From Acidobacteriota bacterium (GTDB taxonomy: Bacteria; Acidobacteriota; UBA6911; JACQSX01): DNA of 64,000 nt. Both the position numbers and the translations under genes were made by a program. This document shows positions 54,718-62,934 of the stretch, in pieces. The notes below the pieces were generated by a model. The model was not told the DNA's origin, searched no databases, and saw nothing but the letters and a program-made list of their open reading frames with translations. The DNA lies in the NCBI GenBank assembly GCA_016211105.1, contig JACQSX010000035.1, forward strand, positions 54,260 to 118,259, given 5' to 3'. Each line of letters begins with the position of its first letter. Position 1 is the stretch's first letter.

Positions 54718-55968
54718 CTACTGCAGCACAACTCCCCGGTCATCCTCGTAAAGGGTCTTCAGTTCACTGCGCTTACGCACTTCGGCAATCAACGCGTCCA
54801 AATAGACGGACAGCCGATGTAGTTTTCCGCACCGATCCTCTACAGTGCTGGAGTGGGCTAGTTGCTCGACAAAGCCATGAACTTCCAACTGATCCTTGTA
54901 CATAAGAAAGTCCATCGAACTTTGCTCAAAGGTTTGCAAATCGGAAAGAAGCCCAAAATACCCCTCGCCGTGGCGGGTTGCTTCGTCCAATCGGGAAGTC
55001 AGCTTCTTCAAATCGTTTAGCAGCCGACGCGATTGTTCATAGCGTTCAAATATGTTCTCAAACACTTCATAACGATTGAATTGCGGATTGACGCACTGCG
55101 CAAGCATGATGAAACAATTCTGGCAACAGTTCCAAAGCAAACCGCTGCTGTCTTCCAATCGGACGCGTACTGACTCCCCATCCTCGGCCTCATCGATGCT
55201 CTGCAACTCCCGCTCAAAGACACGGCGGCTCTCCATTTTTAGGGCTGCGTAAACCAGACGGAAAGACTGACCCATTTTTAGTTCCTTGCGCGACATCACA
55301 TCCGCGAAAGTCTTCAGGCGGCGAGCGAGTACCTGTGTCTCAAAATAAACCGCCGTAAAAACCAAGAAAAAATGTCGCGGTTTGTAGGCATTGCGTAGCC
55401 TGCAGTTAACAAACCGCAAATAGGCTATCAACCGCACAAAACAAAGAAAAATCTCCGTGAGTTCGACCTTCAAGGCAACGGAGCGTATGTGCACCAAGAC
55501 GTGCGCAGCAATAACGGGCAGGACGTTGCTTTCAAAATAGCTCCGGTTAAGCTCTTTGAAGTAGGCGGAATTGCGAAAACTCTCAAATTCACGCAGCAGC
55601 AAGCTGCCGGCGCTATCGAAGGCCCGCAGGTCGACAAAAGGTTGCTGCAACATGCCATTTAAGATTGACTGAAAATGCTTTACAGAATCCGCCATACTTC
55701 CGAGCATGGTGGCGCCATCTTCGAATCTCCCAGCTTCTTCTTCCAGCCAGAGCGCCCCATTACCAGCGTGGCTGCGCCCAGAGTTCATCTGCTGGCACAA
55801 CTGGCCTATGCAACGCAACATCTCCAGAGCAAGCTGCAGCTCCTCTTTGAAGTTTCGTTGTGGCCCCTGCCTGCTGAAAGGAAGTCTCTTGTACCGGAAT
55901 AGAACGTGCAACGATCTTATCCAGAGTTCCAGTTCCAGAAAATGGTTGATCGAGAAGATCGAATCCAT
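54718..55968 (-). CDS. Helical protein of unknown family
   Basis: I do not recognise this 416-aa protein. It is almost wholly helical, rich in Leu, Phe, Arg and Glu, with several Cys, and has no signal peptide; two segments near residues 160-215 are hydrophobic enough to touch a membrane (VLPVIAAHVLVHIRSVALKVELTEIFLCFVRL and HFFLVFTAVYFETQVLA). The C-terminal half reads like long amphipathic helices. ATG 55968 is chosen for a GAAGAAAG sequence upstream; the frame opens at a TTG at 56085, which overlaps the BON gene by 8 nt, so a longer, coupled product is possible. It follows that gene on the minus strand. Confidence 0.6.
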   Translation of the reverse strand: MDSIFSINHFLELELWIRSLHVLFRYKRLPFSRQGPQRNFKEELQLALEMLRCIGQLCQQMNSGRSHAGNGALWLEEEAGRFEDGATMLGSMADSVKHFQSILNGMLQQPFVDLRAFDSAGSLLLREFESFRNSAYFKELNRSYFESNVLPVIAAHVLVHIRSVALKVELTEIFLCFVRLIAYLRFVNCRLRNAYKPRHFFLVFTAVYFETQVLARRLKTFADVMSRKELKMGQSFRLVYAALKMESRRVFERELQSIDEAEDGESVRVRLEDSSGLLWNCCQNCFIMLAQCVNPQFNRYEVFENIFERYEQSRRLLNDLKKLTSRLDEATRHGEGYFGLLSDLQTFEQSSMDFLMYKDQLEVHGFVEQLAHSSTVEDRCGKLHRLSVYLDALIAEVRKRSELKTLYEDDRGVVLQ

Positions 55969-56077
55969 AGCTTTCTTCAGGGAGAACTGAATTATAGAAG
56001 CAGCTCCCAAGACAATAATGTGATCCCAGATACGACCCGGGTCCTCGTGGGTTCCAACAGGAAACAGGGGACAATGT

Positions 56078-56548
56078 TTACACAAACTGCTCTAGCCGTA
56101 ACTGGTTGACGACGTCCCGTACCCCCGCTACCGAGTAAATAACGTCCAAGATGTCTTTTACTCGGGAGCTGCTTTCCACCTTGCCTCGAATGGTGACGAC
56201 CCCATTAAACGTATCGACCAGCAGTCCCTGAACATCACGAGTCTTTGGATGGCGGCCCAGTTCCGTCCTTACCCTTTGAGTAACGACATCGTCGGAAGCG
56301 TACGGTTGTCGCGAACCGGCCAGGCGACGCTTGGTCTCGTAGAAAAGACCCCGCAAACGATTTCCTTCATACTCCGCGCGCTTCTTTAAGAATTGGCTGC
56401 CCTGACCAATGAGCTTGCCTCCGTGACGCGCCTTTGCCCCAATCCACGCCCTCGTTTGCCGCCCCGCCTTCGGAGCAAGTAATAATCCCACCAGCAAACC
56501 TGCGGCGGCTCCTAGTAAAGCCCCAATGACGACGTTCTTGCGACCCAT
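56078..56548 (-). CDS. YtxH-like/BON-domain envelope protein
   Basis: The 156-aa protein has an N-terminal membrane helix of the YtxH type (VVIGALLGAAAGLLVGLLLAPKAGRQTR) and a basic middle. A C-terminal BON domain (about 88-153) follows: DDVVTQRVRTELGRHPKTRDVQGLLVDTFNGVVTIRGKVESS and AGVRDVVNQLRL. BON domains bind phospholipid or carbohydrate surfaces, and proteins of this plan are often stress-induced. Its neighbours are an unrecognised helical protein downstream and a small membrane protein upstream. Confidence 0.85.
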   Translation of the reverse strand: MGRKNVVIGALLGAAAGLLVGLLLAPKAGRQTRAWIGAKARHGGKLIGQGSQFLKKRAEYEGNRLRGLFYETKRRLAGSRQPYASDDVVTQRVRTELGRHPKTRDVQGLLVDTFNGVVTIRGKVESSSRVKDILDVIYSVAGVRDVVNQLRLEQFV

Positions 56549-56666
56549 ACAAACTCCTGTCGAAGATTGGCGCCAACCTGCGTCGGCTTAGAATCGATTG
56601 TCAATAGCGATTAAGAATTGCAGAAGAACTCTTCGCAAAGATTACGACCGATCCGCATCGGCTCGA

Positions 56667-56921
56667 CTAACTCCTAAACTTACCTCTGGTCACGCGGTAA
56701 ACTGCTAAAATACCAACCGCTCCCAGGATTGGCAACAGCCAGCCCAACATGCTGTTCACACTCTCATAAAGGCCAATAAAGCGGCCCAAAAATCCCACAA
56801 AAACCGCGCCGACGATACACACGGAAACCGTCGTGGCGCAACCGACGGGCCTCTCTGGCATGATCAATCCGGCCAACGCGCCAATAAGTGCCCCCAATAA
56901 TGTCCATACGAGGACTCCCAT
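56667..56921 (-). CDS. Small membrane protein, GlsB/YeaQ/YmgE-like
   Basis: This 84-aa protein has three hydrophobic segments (VLVWTLLGALIGALAGLIMP, TTVSVCIVGAVFVGFLGRFIGLY and MLGWLLPILGAVGILAVYRVTRG). The size, Gly-rich helices and IGALAGLIMP match the GlsB/YeaQ/YmgE stress-linked family of inner-membrane proteins, whose role is unknown. It lies 118 nt upstream of the BON gene on the same strand. Confidence 0.75.
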   Translation of the reverse strand: MGVLVWTLLGALIGALAGLIMPERPVGCATTVSVCIVGAVFVGFLGRFIGLYESVNSMLGWLLPILGAVGILAVYRVTRGKFRS

Positions 56922-57008
56922 CCACCGTTCCTTGAACTCGACTGCCGAAGAATCACCTGCGGGCAGGCGACAAGATTAGTTTACCAGCAGCGCCAACCGA
57001 TACTAAAG

Positions 57009-59654
57009 TTAAAGTTCCCTCAGGGCCGCCAGGGGCTTTTGCTTCAAAATGGAAGCACTGGCAAGCCAGCCCGTGGTGATGACCAGCAGCGCGGTGGCAA
57101 AGATCGTCACTGCCAGAGGCATCCAGAGGAACCGATATTCGGTGTGGAATAGATGATCTAGCAAAAGATATGCCAGGCCGTTGGCGAAAGCGCTTCCCAT
57201 CAGACCGGCGAGCAACCCGATCGCAGCAAATTCTATCGCCTGGATGGCGACTACCTTCCTCCGCGTGGCCCCTAACACTTTTAGCAAGACAGCCTCCTTT
57301 ACTCGCTGGGAACGTGAGGAGGCCACACTTGAGGCAAGAACCATTATGCCCGCAGCAATCGCGAGCGCCGCAACAAATTCGATGACCACGGAAATGCGAT
57401 CCACCAGACGCTGCACCACCACAAGAACCTGACTGATATTGACCGAAGTGATCGTGGGAAATTTTTCAAACAACGCCTGTTGCAATACAGGCAGCTCGTC
57501 TACGCGAGCGCGCACGTTTGCCACATAGTTTGCCGGCAAGGCATCGAGTGCTCTCGGACTGAAAATAAACTGATTATTGGCGCCAGGCTGGACTGACTCT
57601 GTTTCGCGCACGCTCGTTACAATTCCCATGACCTCTTTTTCAACCGACCGGAAAATAAGCTTCGATCCCAGTCGCAATTGCAAAGTCCGAGCAGCAAATT
57701 GGCCGATGGAAATTTCAGGGGAGGCCGGACGTCCCTGCCACCATGTTCCCTGCAGCAGAATGGTATGCGGGGGGAGATCGCGGGCCCATGTTAAGGAAAA
57801 TTCCGTGCGCGAGAAGCGACGCTCGTCCTCGTCCAGATTCCTGTTGGCGATATCCTCGCCGTCAATTGAAATCAATCGGGCAGGCACCACCGCCACAGCC
57901 TCTCCTGCAGTCAGGACCCCAGCAGTGGAATTCAAGTAATTCCATACGTCCGGACGCTGTCCCTCTGAAATTCCAATCAGGACCAGGTTTGGAAAGTCGG
58001 GCGGCGCGTTGTGGATCAACTGCCTCAGCAAGGAAACCTGCAATAAGTAGACGGTCAGGATCAGTGTCACTCCCAGGGCGAGAACGGCGAAGCTAACGGG
58101 TGCCTGACTTCCCGGGCGATGTAAATTAGAAAGCCCGTGGCGCAAACAGACCGGTCTCAAAAAGGGAAGTTTTCTGAGCAGGCCAAACACCCAGTGCCCC
58201 ACGGTTATCAGGAACAGTAAAAGCACAGTCACCGTGCCGACAAATCCAAATCCACGTCGCCACGAATTTGCCAGCCAAGCGGCGACGCCTCCAATCACCG
58301 CCACGTTGGTCACGAAAACTCGCCCCCATCGTCCCCATCGTTTGACTTTCCTTCTCCATTCAACAAGTTCGTCCCTCATGCTGCGGCGGAAAACCTCCGC
58401 CGCCTTCACGTCCCGAATTGCCAGCAACGCGGGAAAAACAAGCACGGTAGTGCTCAGCAATCCTATTCCCAACCCCTGCAACCCAACCTCGGCGCTCCAC
58501 TCTACTTGCGTCTGCAACTCCAAAATCCCTCGCAACAAGACAGGAAGAGAAAGCTGGACCACCGCTCCAATCGCCAGTCCCAGCAGGCTTCCTATAAAAG
58601 CCACCATCAATGTTTGCATTAGGTAAATCTGCAGGATCTGCCCTGATCGTCCCCCGAGGCTCTTGATGATTGCGATGTTGTCCAGTTTTTGTTGCAGGTA
58701 GGCACGCATCGACACGGCTACACCGAGACCGCCCACGAGCAGCGTCAATAGGCCCGTCAGGTTTAGAAACGTTTCCATTCGCTCCAAGCCTCGACTTAGG
58801 CTTGGATTTGGATCTCGATAGTCTGCCATGCGAACACGGTCTGAGTGACTTCTGACAATCCTGCGCGCCTCGTCCAAGCCCAGGCCGCTCGGAGGTAGGC
58901 GAACCAGGTAATTATGGGTGGCCCGGCTTCCAAATTGAATCAGTCCCGTGAGCCGCAAGAATTTCTGCGATAACAGCACACGCGGACCAAATTCAAGGCC
59001 TGAAGCCAGCCGATCCGGCTCTTTGAGCAGGACTGCCACGATGGGGAGTTCCGCCGTACCAATACGAAGATGATCTCCAACCTTTAAATTGAGTCGCATC
59101 AGAAGATCGGGCGAGACAGCCACCCCGTCCTCTAACATTCGATGTAATGCTCCTTGGGGCTGTAGCTCCACCTTGCCATAGAATGGGTAGCCCGCTTCGA
59201 CCGCCTTCAGAGAGACCAGCACAGGAGCAGCCAACCCAGAAGCGGTTTCACCCGGCAAAGCGGGCAGAGCGTGACGCGACGACGTGCTGTTTTCGTCCTG
59301 TTCCCCTGCTTCCGTGTCCCTTCGTTTTTCGATCCGCATCTCCTGCAATCGCCCCATCTCTCGAGTCACCCCGACCATAGAAATTGTCTCAATCGCCTCA
59401 GTGACCTCCGCCTCTCGACTCCTTAACTCCGCTAGGGCCGCCAACTCTCCAGTTGTGGGCAAGCGACCGATGCGAAGTCGCAAGTCAGCGGCGATCAACT
59501 GGCGCGCTTCGCGCAATAGCGACCGCTGCAGAGCTTGACTCAAACCCTGCACTCCTGTGACGGCCCCGACCCCGAGAGCCACCGCCACAATCGCGAAAAC
59601 AAACCTTTTCCAGGAGGCGCGAAACTCGCGCTGCGCCATTTTCAGTGTGAACAT
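57009..59654 (-). CDS. FtsX-type ABC transporter permease (YbbP-like)
   Basis: The 881-aa permease has an N-terminal membrane segment, large periplasmic domain, and two FtsX blocks, one near the middle (GLLTLLVGGLGVAVSMRAYLQQKLDNIAIIKSLGGRSGQ...) and one at the C-terminus (VLASSVASSRSQRVKEAVLLKVLGATRRKVVAIQAIEFAAIGLLAGL). Ten segments in all fit YbbP. With the ATPase gene upstream it forms a mechanotransmission-type ABC complex, probably acting on envelope lipids or lipoproteins. ATG 59654 is chosen (MFTLKMAQREFRASW); a TTG 14 codons earlier is less likely. Confidence 0.92.
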   Translation of the reverse strand: MFTLKMAQREFRASWKRFVFAIVAVALGVGAVTGVQGLSQALQRSLLREARQLIAADLRLRIGRLPTTGELAALAELRSREAEVTEAIETISMVGVTREMGRLQEMRIEKRRDTEAGEQDENSTSSRHALPALPGETASGLAAPVLVSLKAVEAGYPFYGKVELQPQGALHRMLEDGVAVSPDLLMRLNLKVGDHLRIGTAELPIVAVLLKEPDRLASGLEFGPRVLLSQKFLRLTGLIQFGSRATHNYLVRLPPSGLGLDEARRIVRSHSDRVRMADYRDPNPSLSRGLERMETFLNLTGLLTLLVGGLGVAVSMRAYLQQKLDNIAIIKSLGGRSGQILQIYLMQTLMVAFIGSLLGLAIGAVVQLSLPVLLRGILELQTQVEWSAEVGLQGLGIGLLSTTVLVFPALLAIRDVKAAEVFRRSMRDELVEWRRKVKRWGRWGRVFVTNVAVIGGVAAWLANSWRRGFGFVGTVTVLLLFLITVGHWVFGLLRKLPFLRPVCLRHGLSNLHRPGSQAPVSFAVLALGVTLILTVYLLQVSLLRQLIHNAPPDFPNLVLIGISEGQRPDVWNYLNSTAGVLTAGEAVAVVPARLISIDGEDIANRNLDEDERRFSRTEFSLTWARDLPPHTILLQGTWWQGRPASPEISIGQFAARTLQLRLGSKLIFRSVEKEVMGIVTSVRETESVQPGANNQFIFSPRALDALPANYVANVRARVDELPVLQQALFEKFPTITSVNISQVLVVVQRLVDRISVVIEFVAALAIAAGIMVLASSVASSRSQRVKEAVLLKVLGATRRKVVAIQAIEFAAIGLLAGLMGSAFANGLAYLLLDHLFHTEYRFLWMPLAVTIFATALLVITTGWLASASILKQKPLAALREL

Positions 59655-59754
59655 CGCCGAGCAACTGAGAATCACAAAAGATATTGCACAGGACAAGTAC
59701 GTCTACAGACGGGTTGGTCCATACTTCATCGATCCCCGTAGATGAATCGAGGTA

Positions 59755-60450
59755 CTAAGTCTCCACCTCTTTGTCCTTGACGCTCCATTCCTCGCTAATC
59801 CTCCCATCCTTTATGAATATTCTTCGATCCGCCGACTCGATCAGAGCTAGATCATGGGTCACTACCAAGAGCGTGCTCCCCTTGCTCCGATTCAACTGCA
59901 GCAATAAATTGAGCACCACGCGCCCATTGGCGCTATCCAGATTCCCCGTGGGTTCGTCTGCCAGAAGGATCGGCGGATTAGCAACAAAAGCACGAGCCAG
60001 CGCTACGCGCTGCTGCTCGCCGCCCGAAAGCTGTACCGGATAGTGATCGCAGCGATCCTTCAATCCCACCGCTTCCAATAACTCACGAGCGCGCCTCGTT
60101 GCGCCTGCTCCATCTCCCACTAATTCCAGAGGTAGGAGTACATTCTCCTCCGCGGTCAGAGTCGGGATCAGATTGTAAGATTGGAACACAAACCCCAACT
60201 TTCGCGCTCGCAGCAACGCCAATTCATCTTCATTCATGCGAGTGATCTCGACACCATCCAGCACAATGCTTCCCGATGTGGCAGAATCTAGGCCGGCAAT
60301 TAACCCCAACAGCGTGCTCTTCCCGCTCCCAGAGGGCCCCGCTATCACCACGGCCTCTCCTTTGCGAACGTGCAGGTCAATTCCCTTCAAAATTTCCACC
60401 GGGCGGCGCGCCGAATAAAGCGTTTTGGTGAGCCCTTCTATTTCGATCAT
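59755..60450 (-). CDS. ABC transporter ATP-binding protein (YbbA/LolD-like)
   Basis: This 231-aa ATPase has Walker A GPSGSGKST, Q-loop in LGFVFQSYNLIP, signature LSGGEQQRVALARA, Walker B PILLADEPTGNLDS and the H-loop His in VVTHD. It belongs to the LolD/YbbA group that drives FtsX-type permeases. It lies 100 nt upstream of such a permease on the same strand, and divergent from a TesA-like esterase, as ybbA-ybbP and tesA are in E. coli. Confidence 0.95.
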   Translation of the reverse strand: MIEIEGLTKTLYSARRPVEILKGIDLHVRKGEAVVIAGPSGSGKSTLLGLIAGLDSATSGSIVLDGVEITRMNEDELALLRARKLGFVFQSYNLIPTLTAEENVLLPLELVGDGAGATRRARELLEAVGLKDRCDHYPVQLSGGEQQRVALARAFVANPPILLADEPTGNLDSANGRVVLNLLLQLNRSKGSTLLVVTHDLALIESADRRIFIKDGRISEEWSVKDKEVET

Positions 60451-60569
60451 GTCTTCAAGTAAGATGAAGGATCCAACAGCGTAGGTTCAAGCAATCAAGC
60501 CCGCTTTGAAAATCTGTCTCTATTTCCAGTGATCGCCGTCAGGCGCTTGATCCCGATATAATACAAACT

Positions 60570-61235
60570 ATGCGGAGATGTTTTTTCTGGCTCCCCTTCC
60601 TGGTCATTTGCTTCGCTTGCCAATCAAATGATTCCCGCCCCGCCGAATCAAGCCGTGAAGAACGATCGGTCCCCGCCAGGAGCCGCGATCTCGATCCTGC
60701 AATTGTTGCCTTCGGCGATAGCTTGACGGCGGGCTTTGGGCTCCGGCAGGAGCAAAGCTATCCAGCTCAACTTCAAGCTCTACTCGACGATGCAGGTCAT
60801 CCTTACCGCGTGATCAATGCCGGCATCAACGGAGAAACCTCAGCACAAGGACTAAGCCGTGTTCCAAGCATCATCGACCAGAATCCGCATCTGGTAATTT
60901 TAGAATTGGGCGCCAATGACGGACTACGGGGCATACCTATCTCTTCGATTCAGCAAAATCTGGAAACCATCATCAAGCGTCTCAAGGCTCGCAGTATCCC
61001 TGTAGTCCTGGCTGGAATGCGCCTACCCCCTAACTACGGGCTGGATTACGCAGAACAATTTCGTCAGATGTATCTGGATTTGGCAAAAAAATACGATCTT
61101 ACCCTCATCCCCTTTTTTTTAGACCAAGTCGCTGGTCATCCGGAACTTAATTTGGAAGACGGCATCCATCCCACGGCAGAAGGCTATCGCATCGTCACAA
61201 GAGCCGTGTTCGAAGCGATCAAGCCACTGCTCTGA
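60570..61235 (+). CDS. tesA: TesA-like SGNH esterase (arylesterase/thioesterase)
   Basis: The 221-aa exported hydrolase has an N-terminal signal sequence (MRRCFFWLPFLVICFAC; the Cys at 17 may be lipid-attached though the lipobox is poor). The SGNH blocks are present: IVAFGDSLTAGFGL (Ser), VINAGINGETSAQG (Gly), VILELGANDGLRG (Asn) and DGIHPTAEGYRI (Asp-His). It hydrolyses thioesters or aryl esters in the periplasm. The gene is divergent from the YbbA-like ATPase and separated by 119 nt. Confidence 0.93.
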   Translation: MRRCFFWLPFLVICFACQSNDSRPAESSREERSVPARSRDLDPAIVAFGDSLTAGFGLRQEQSYPAQLQALLDDAGHPYRVINAGINGETSAQGLSRVPSIIDQNPHLVILELGANDGLRGIPISSIQQNLETIIKRLKARSIPVVLAGMRLPPNYGLDYAEQFRQMYLDLAKKYDLTLIPFFLDQVAGHPELNLEDGIHPTAEGYRIVTRAVFEAIKPLL

Positions 61236-61242
61236 TTTCGGA

Positions 61243-61962
61243 TCACTGGATCCACTTCTCCAATTCCGCTTGCAGCAGCTTAAGGCTGTATTGGGTCCCA
61301 TGCGCAATATTGAGATCCTGCAGCCACACGGTCGGTTCAGGTGGTGTCTCCCCCCAAAGAAGCTGAGGTTTGTAGATTACAAAAATGTCCCAGGCGACAC
61401 TGTCTTTCGGAAACTTCAATTGGGTGGTATACGCTTTGGCGGCGAAGCTCCAAAGATCCCAGAAATGCTGGGCACGTGGATCCGGAATATAGGCCGAAGC
61501 CATTTCCGCCTCGGTTCTGCTATCGCTGATCAAGATCGGAGACCAAAGGACAAGAACTTTCAATTTGGCATTGGGATGTTGCGTCAGAATTTGCTGTACT
61601 TCGGAGGCCCCCCGAAGACAATGAGATCAACTGGGGGCAAACACCAGAACCAGGCGAGTCCGGTCGGCGGCAGCATTGAAAGGATCGATGAATTCTTTTC
61701 CTTCGAAAGAGACTGACGTCACCGGCTGCACCGCACGCGCCGCCGGCACGTCGCTCTGCTCGGGCTGCAAAGCGGCGTGAAAACCGTGGGGCGCAAGGGA
61801 ATATTCGACGCGCCACGCCCAAGGTCCGCTAACCAACGCCGTATGCGCGACAGATGTCGCCCTGGGCTGGGCTACGGGCCGGGGCGCGGGCTGTGCCCTG
61901 ATGATGGCCGAATCGATCGGCGGATGGAGCATCATAACCAGCAAAAGAAACAGAGATCTCAT
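61243..61962 (-). CDS. Candidate selenoprotein: secreted thioredoxin-like protein with in-frame UGA (UxxC)
   Basis: Read through one TGA at 61629-61627 this is a 239-aa protein in a single frame. It has a signal peptide (MRSLFLLLVMMLHPPIDSA), then a thioredoxin-like strand DRTRLVLVFAPS, then UGA, Ser, His, Cys, and the helix LRGASEVQQIL. NAKLKVLVLWSPIL and DPRAQHFWDLW follow, a layout of thioredoxin-fold proteins in which UGA replaces the first Cys of CxxC (residue 112). The sequence after the UGA is well conserved in style and has no other stop. A hairpin with a G-rich loop lies just downstream. I favour selenocysteine insertion; a nonsense mutation is the alternative. Its 3' end is 8 nt from the convergent tesA stop. 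Confidence 0.7.
61599..61629 (-). promoter_or_regulatory. Putative bacterial SECIS element following the UGA codon
   Basis: On the minus strand the UGA (61629-61627) is followed after 9 nt by CTTCGG, a 7-nt loop GGGGCCT and CCGAAG (61617-61599). The stem is a perfect 6 bp, and the G-rich loop lies 16-22 nt after the UGA. Bacterial SECIS hairpins are found directly downstream of the UGA with a G-containing loop at this distance. Confidence 0.55.
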
Positions 61963-62137
61963 GGGATCAAACGGCAGTTCGGCACACACGGGTCAGGTAT
62001 GAAACCATGGAAAAGCCAACCCAGATCCAATGTAATTTTGTTCCTACGAGCCCGCTCATCCGGCGGGCTCTCGCATCCACGATACCCGAGCCGCAGTAAC
62101 CTAGGCAACACCATTGTAGATGCGTAACAATCCATCG

Positions 62138-62242
62138 AGTGCACTGTAACAACACAAACGGTACGGACGCGCACCGTAGAGACGCCTCGCCGTGGCGTCT
62201 CTACACGAAGACATCGTATCGATCCTCCTGTTACAGTGCACT
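62138..62242. repeat. 105-nt MITE-like palindromic element
   Basis: Perfect 14-nt terminal inverted repeats AGTGCACTGTAACA (62138-62151) and its complement (62229-62242) enclose a central hairpin of 11 bp, GTAGAGACGCC (62176-62186) with GGCGTCTCTAC (62194-62204). No target-site duplication is obvious. Similar TAGAGACG-type palindromes are known as dispersed repeats in other bacterial groups. Confidence 0.75.
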
Positions 62243-62338
62243 AGTCGCATTGGCGCACTGCCCCATTGGATCACCGGCAGTTTTGTGGTTAAATCTCTGC
62301 CAAGGAGCCTGACAATATTGAGCCGCCGAGGAGATCCA

Positions 62339-62929
62339 TTGAGAATTGCCGTCGTTCACTTTGTCTTATTCCAATGTTTGTCGTTACTGGCATTATTGGG
62401 CGCCGCCGCAGGGGCGCAACTGAATCTCACGCGGCGTCCTGACTGGAACCAATTGGATCCAGACGTGCTGTCGTTGATTGAGAAGCGACTCACTGCAGCA
62501 GAACTGCAAAAATTCGTACAGATGAGCGAGTCGCAAGATCTGGTGCGTAAACATTACTTGGCCCTTGCAGGACCCAAAGCCCAAAAACGACCCGATCGCG
62601 CGCAGTTCGTCCTGAGCAGCATGGCAGTACTTTTCACAGACATCAGCAACCAGTATGGAGCACAGAACGACCTGCGGAATGCGGGGGCATTTGCGGCCAT
62701 GGCCTTGAAACTGAATCCGAACCATGTTCCAGCGATGTTTACTCTGATTGAAATTTATCTGCAGGCAGGAAATTGCGTCGCCGCCAAAAGCCTCATCGGC
62801 CTTGCTCGAGACACACTCGCCAGATTAAGAACTGTGCTCCAGGACAAACCGTCTGCGCCCAGCCCTACGAAGGTGTACGACGGCATGGCCAAGCAACTCG
62901 ATCTATTCGAAAAGGCCTGTCCTCCCTAA
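62339..62929 (+). CDS. Small secreted TPR-like protein of unknown function
   Basis: The 196-aa protein has a signal peptide (residues 1-26: LRIAVVHFVLFQCLSLLALL and GAAAGA, read from the TTG start). The mature part is helical and shows one or two TPR-like units (DLRNAGAFAAMALKLNPNHVPAMFTLIEIYLQAGNCVAAKSLI). I know no specific family. The start is put at TTG 62339 because GAGGAG lies five bases upstream and it opens the signal peptide; the frame reaches back to 62192 into the palindromic element. It converges on the repeat-protein gene. Confidence 0.65.
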   Translation: MRIAVVHFVLFQCLSLLALLGAAAGAQLNLTRRPDWNQLDPDVLSLIEKRLTAAELQKFVQMSESQDLVRKHYLALAGPKAQKRPDRAQFVLSSMAVLFTDISNQYGAQNDLRNAGAFAAMALKLNPNHVPAMFTLIEIYLQAGNCVAAKSLIGLARDTLARLRTVLQDKPSAPSPTKVYDGMAKQLDLFEKACPP

Positions 62930-62934
62930 TCTAG

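Noticed and set aside
61243..61989. Reading the two halves of the thioredoxin-like gene as a frameshifted or nonsense pseudogene
   Set aside because: Both halves are in the same frame, only one UGA separates them, it replaces the expected Cys, and a hairpin of SECIS form follows. A pseudogene remains possible but is the weaker reading.
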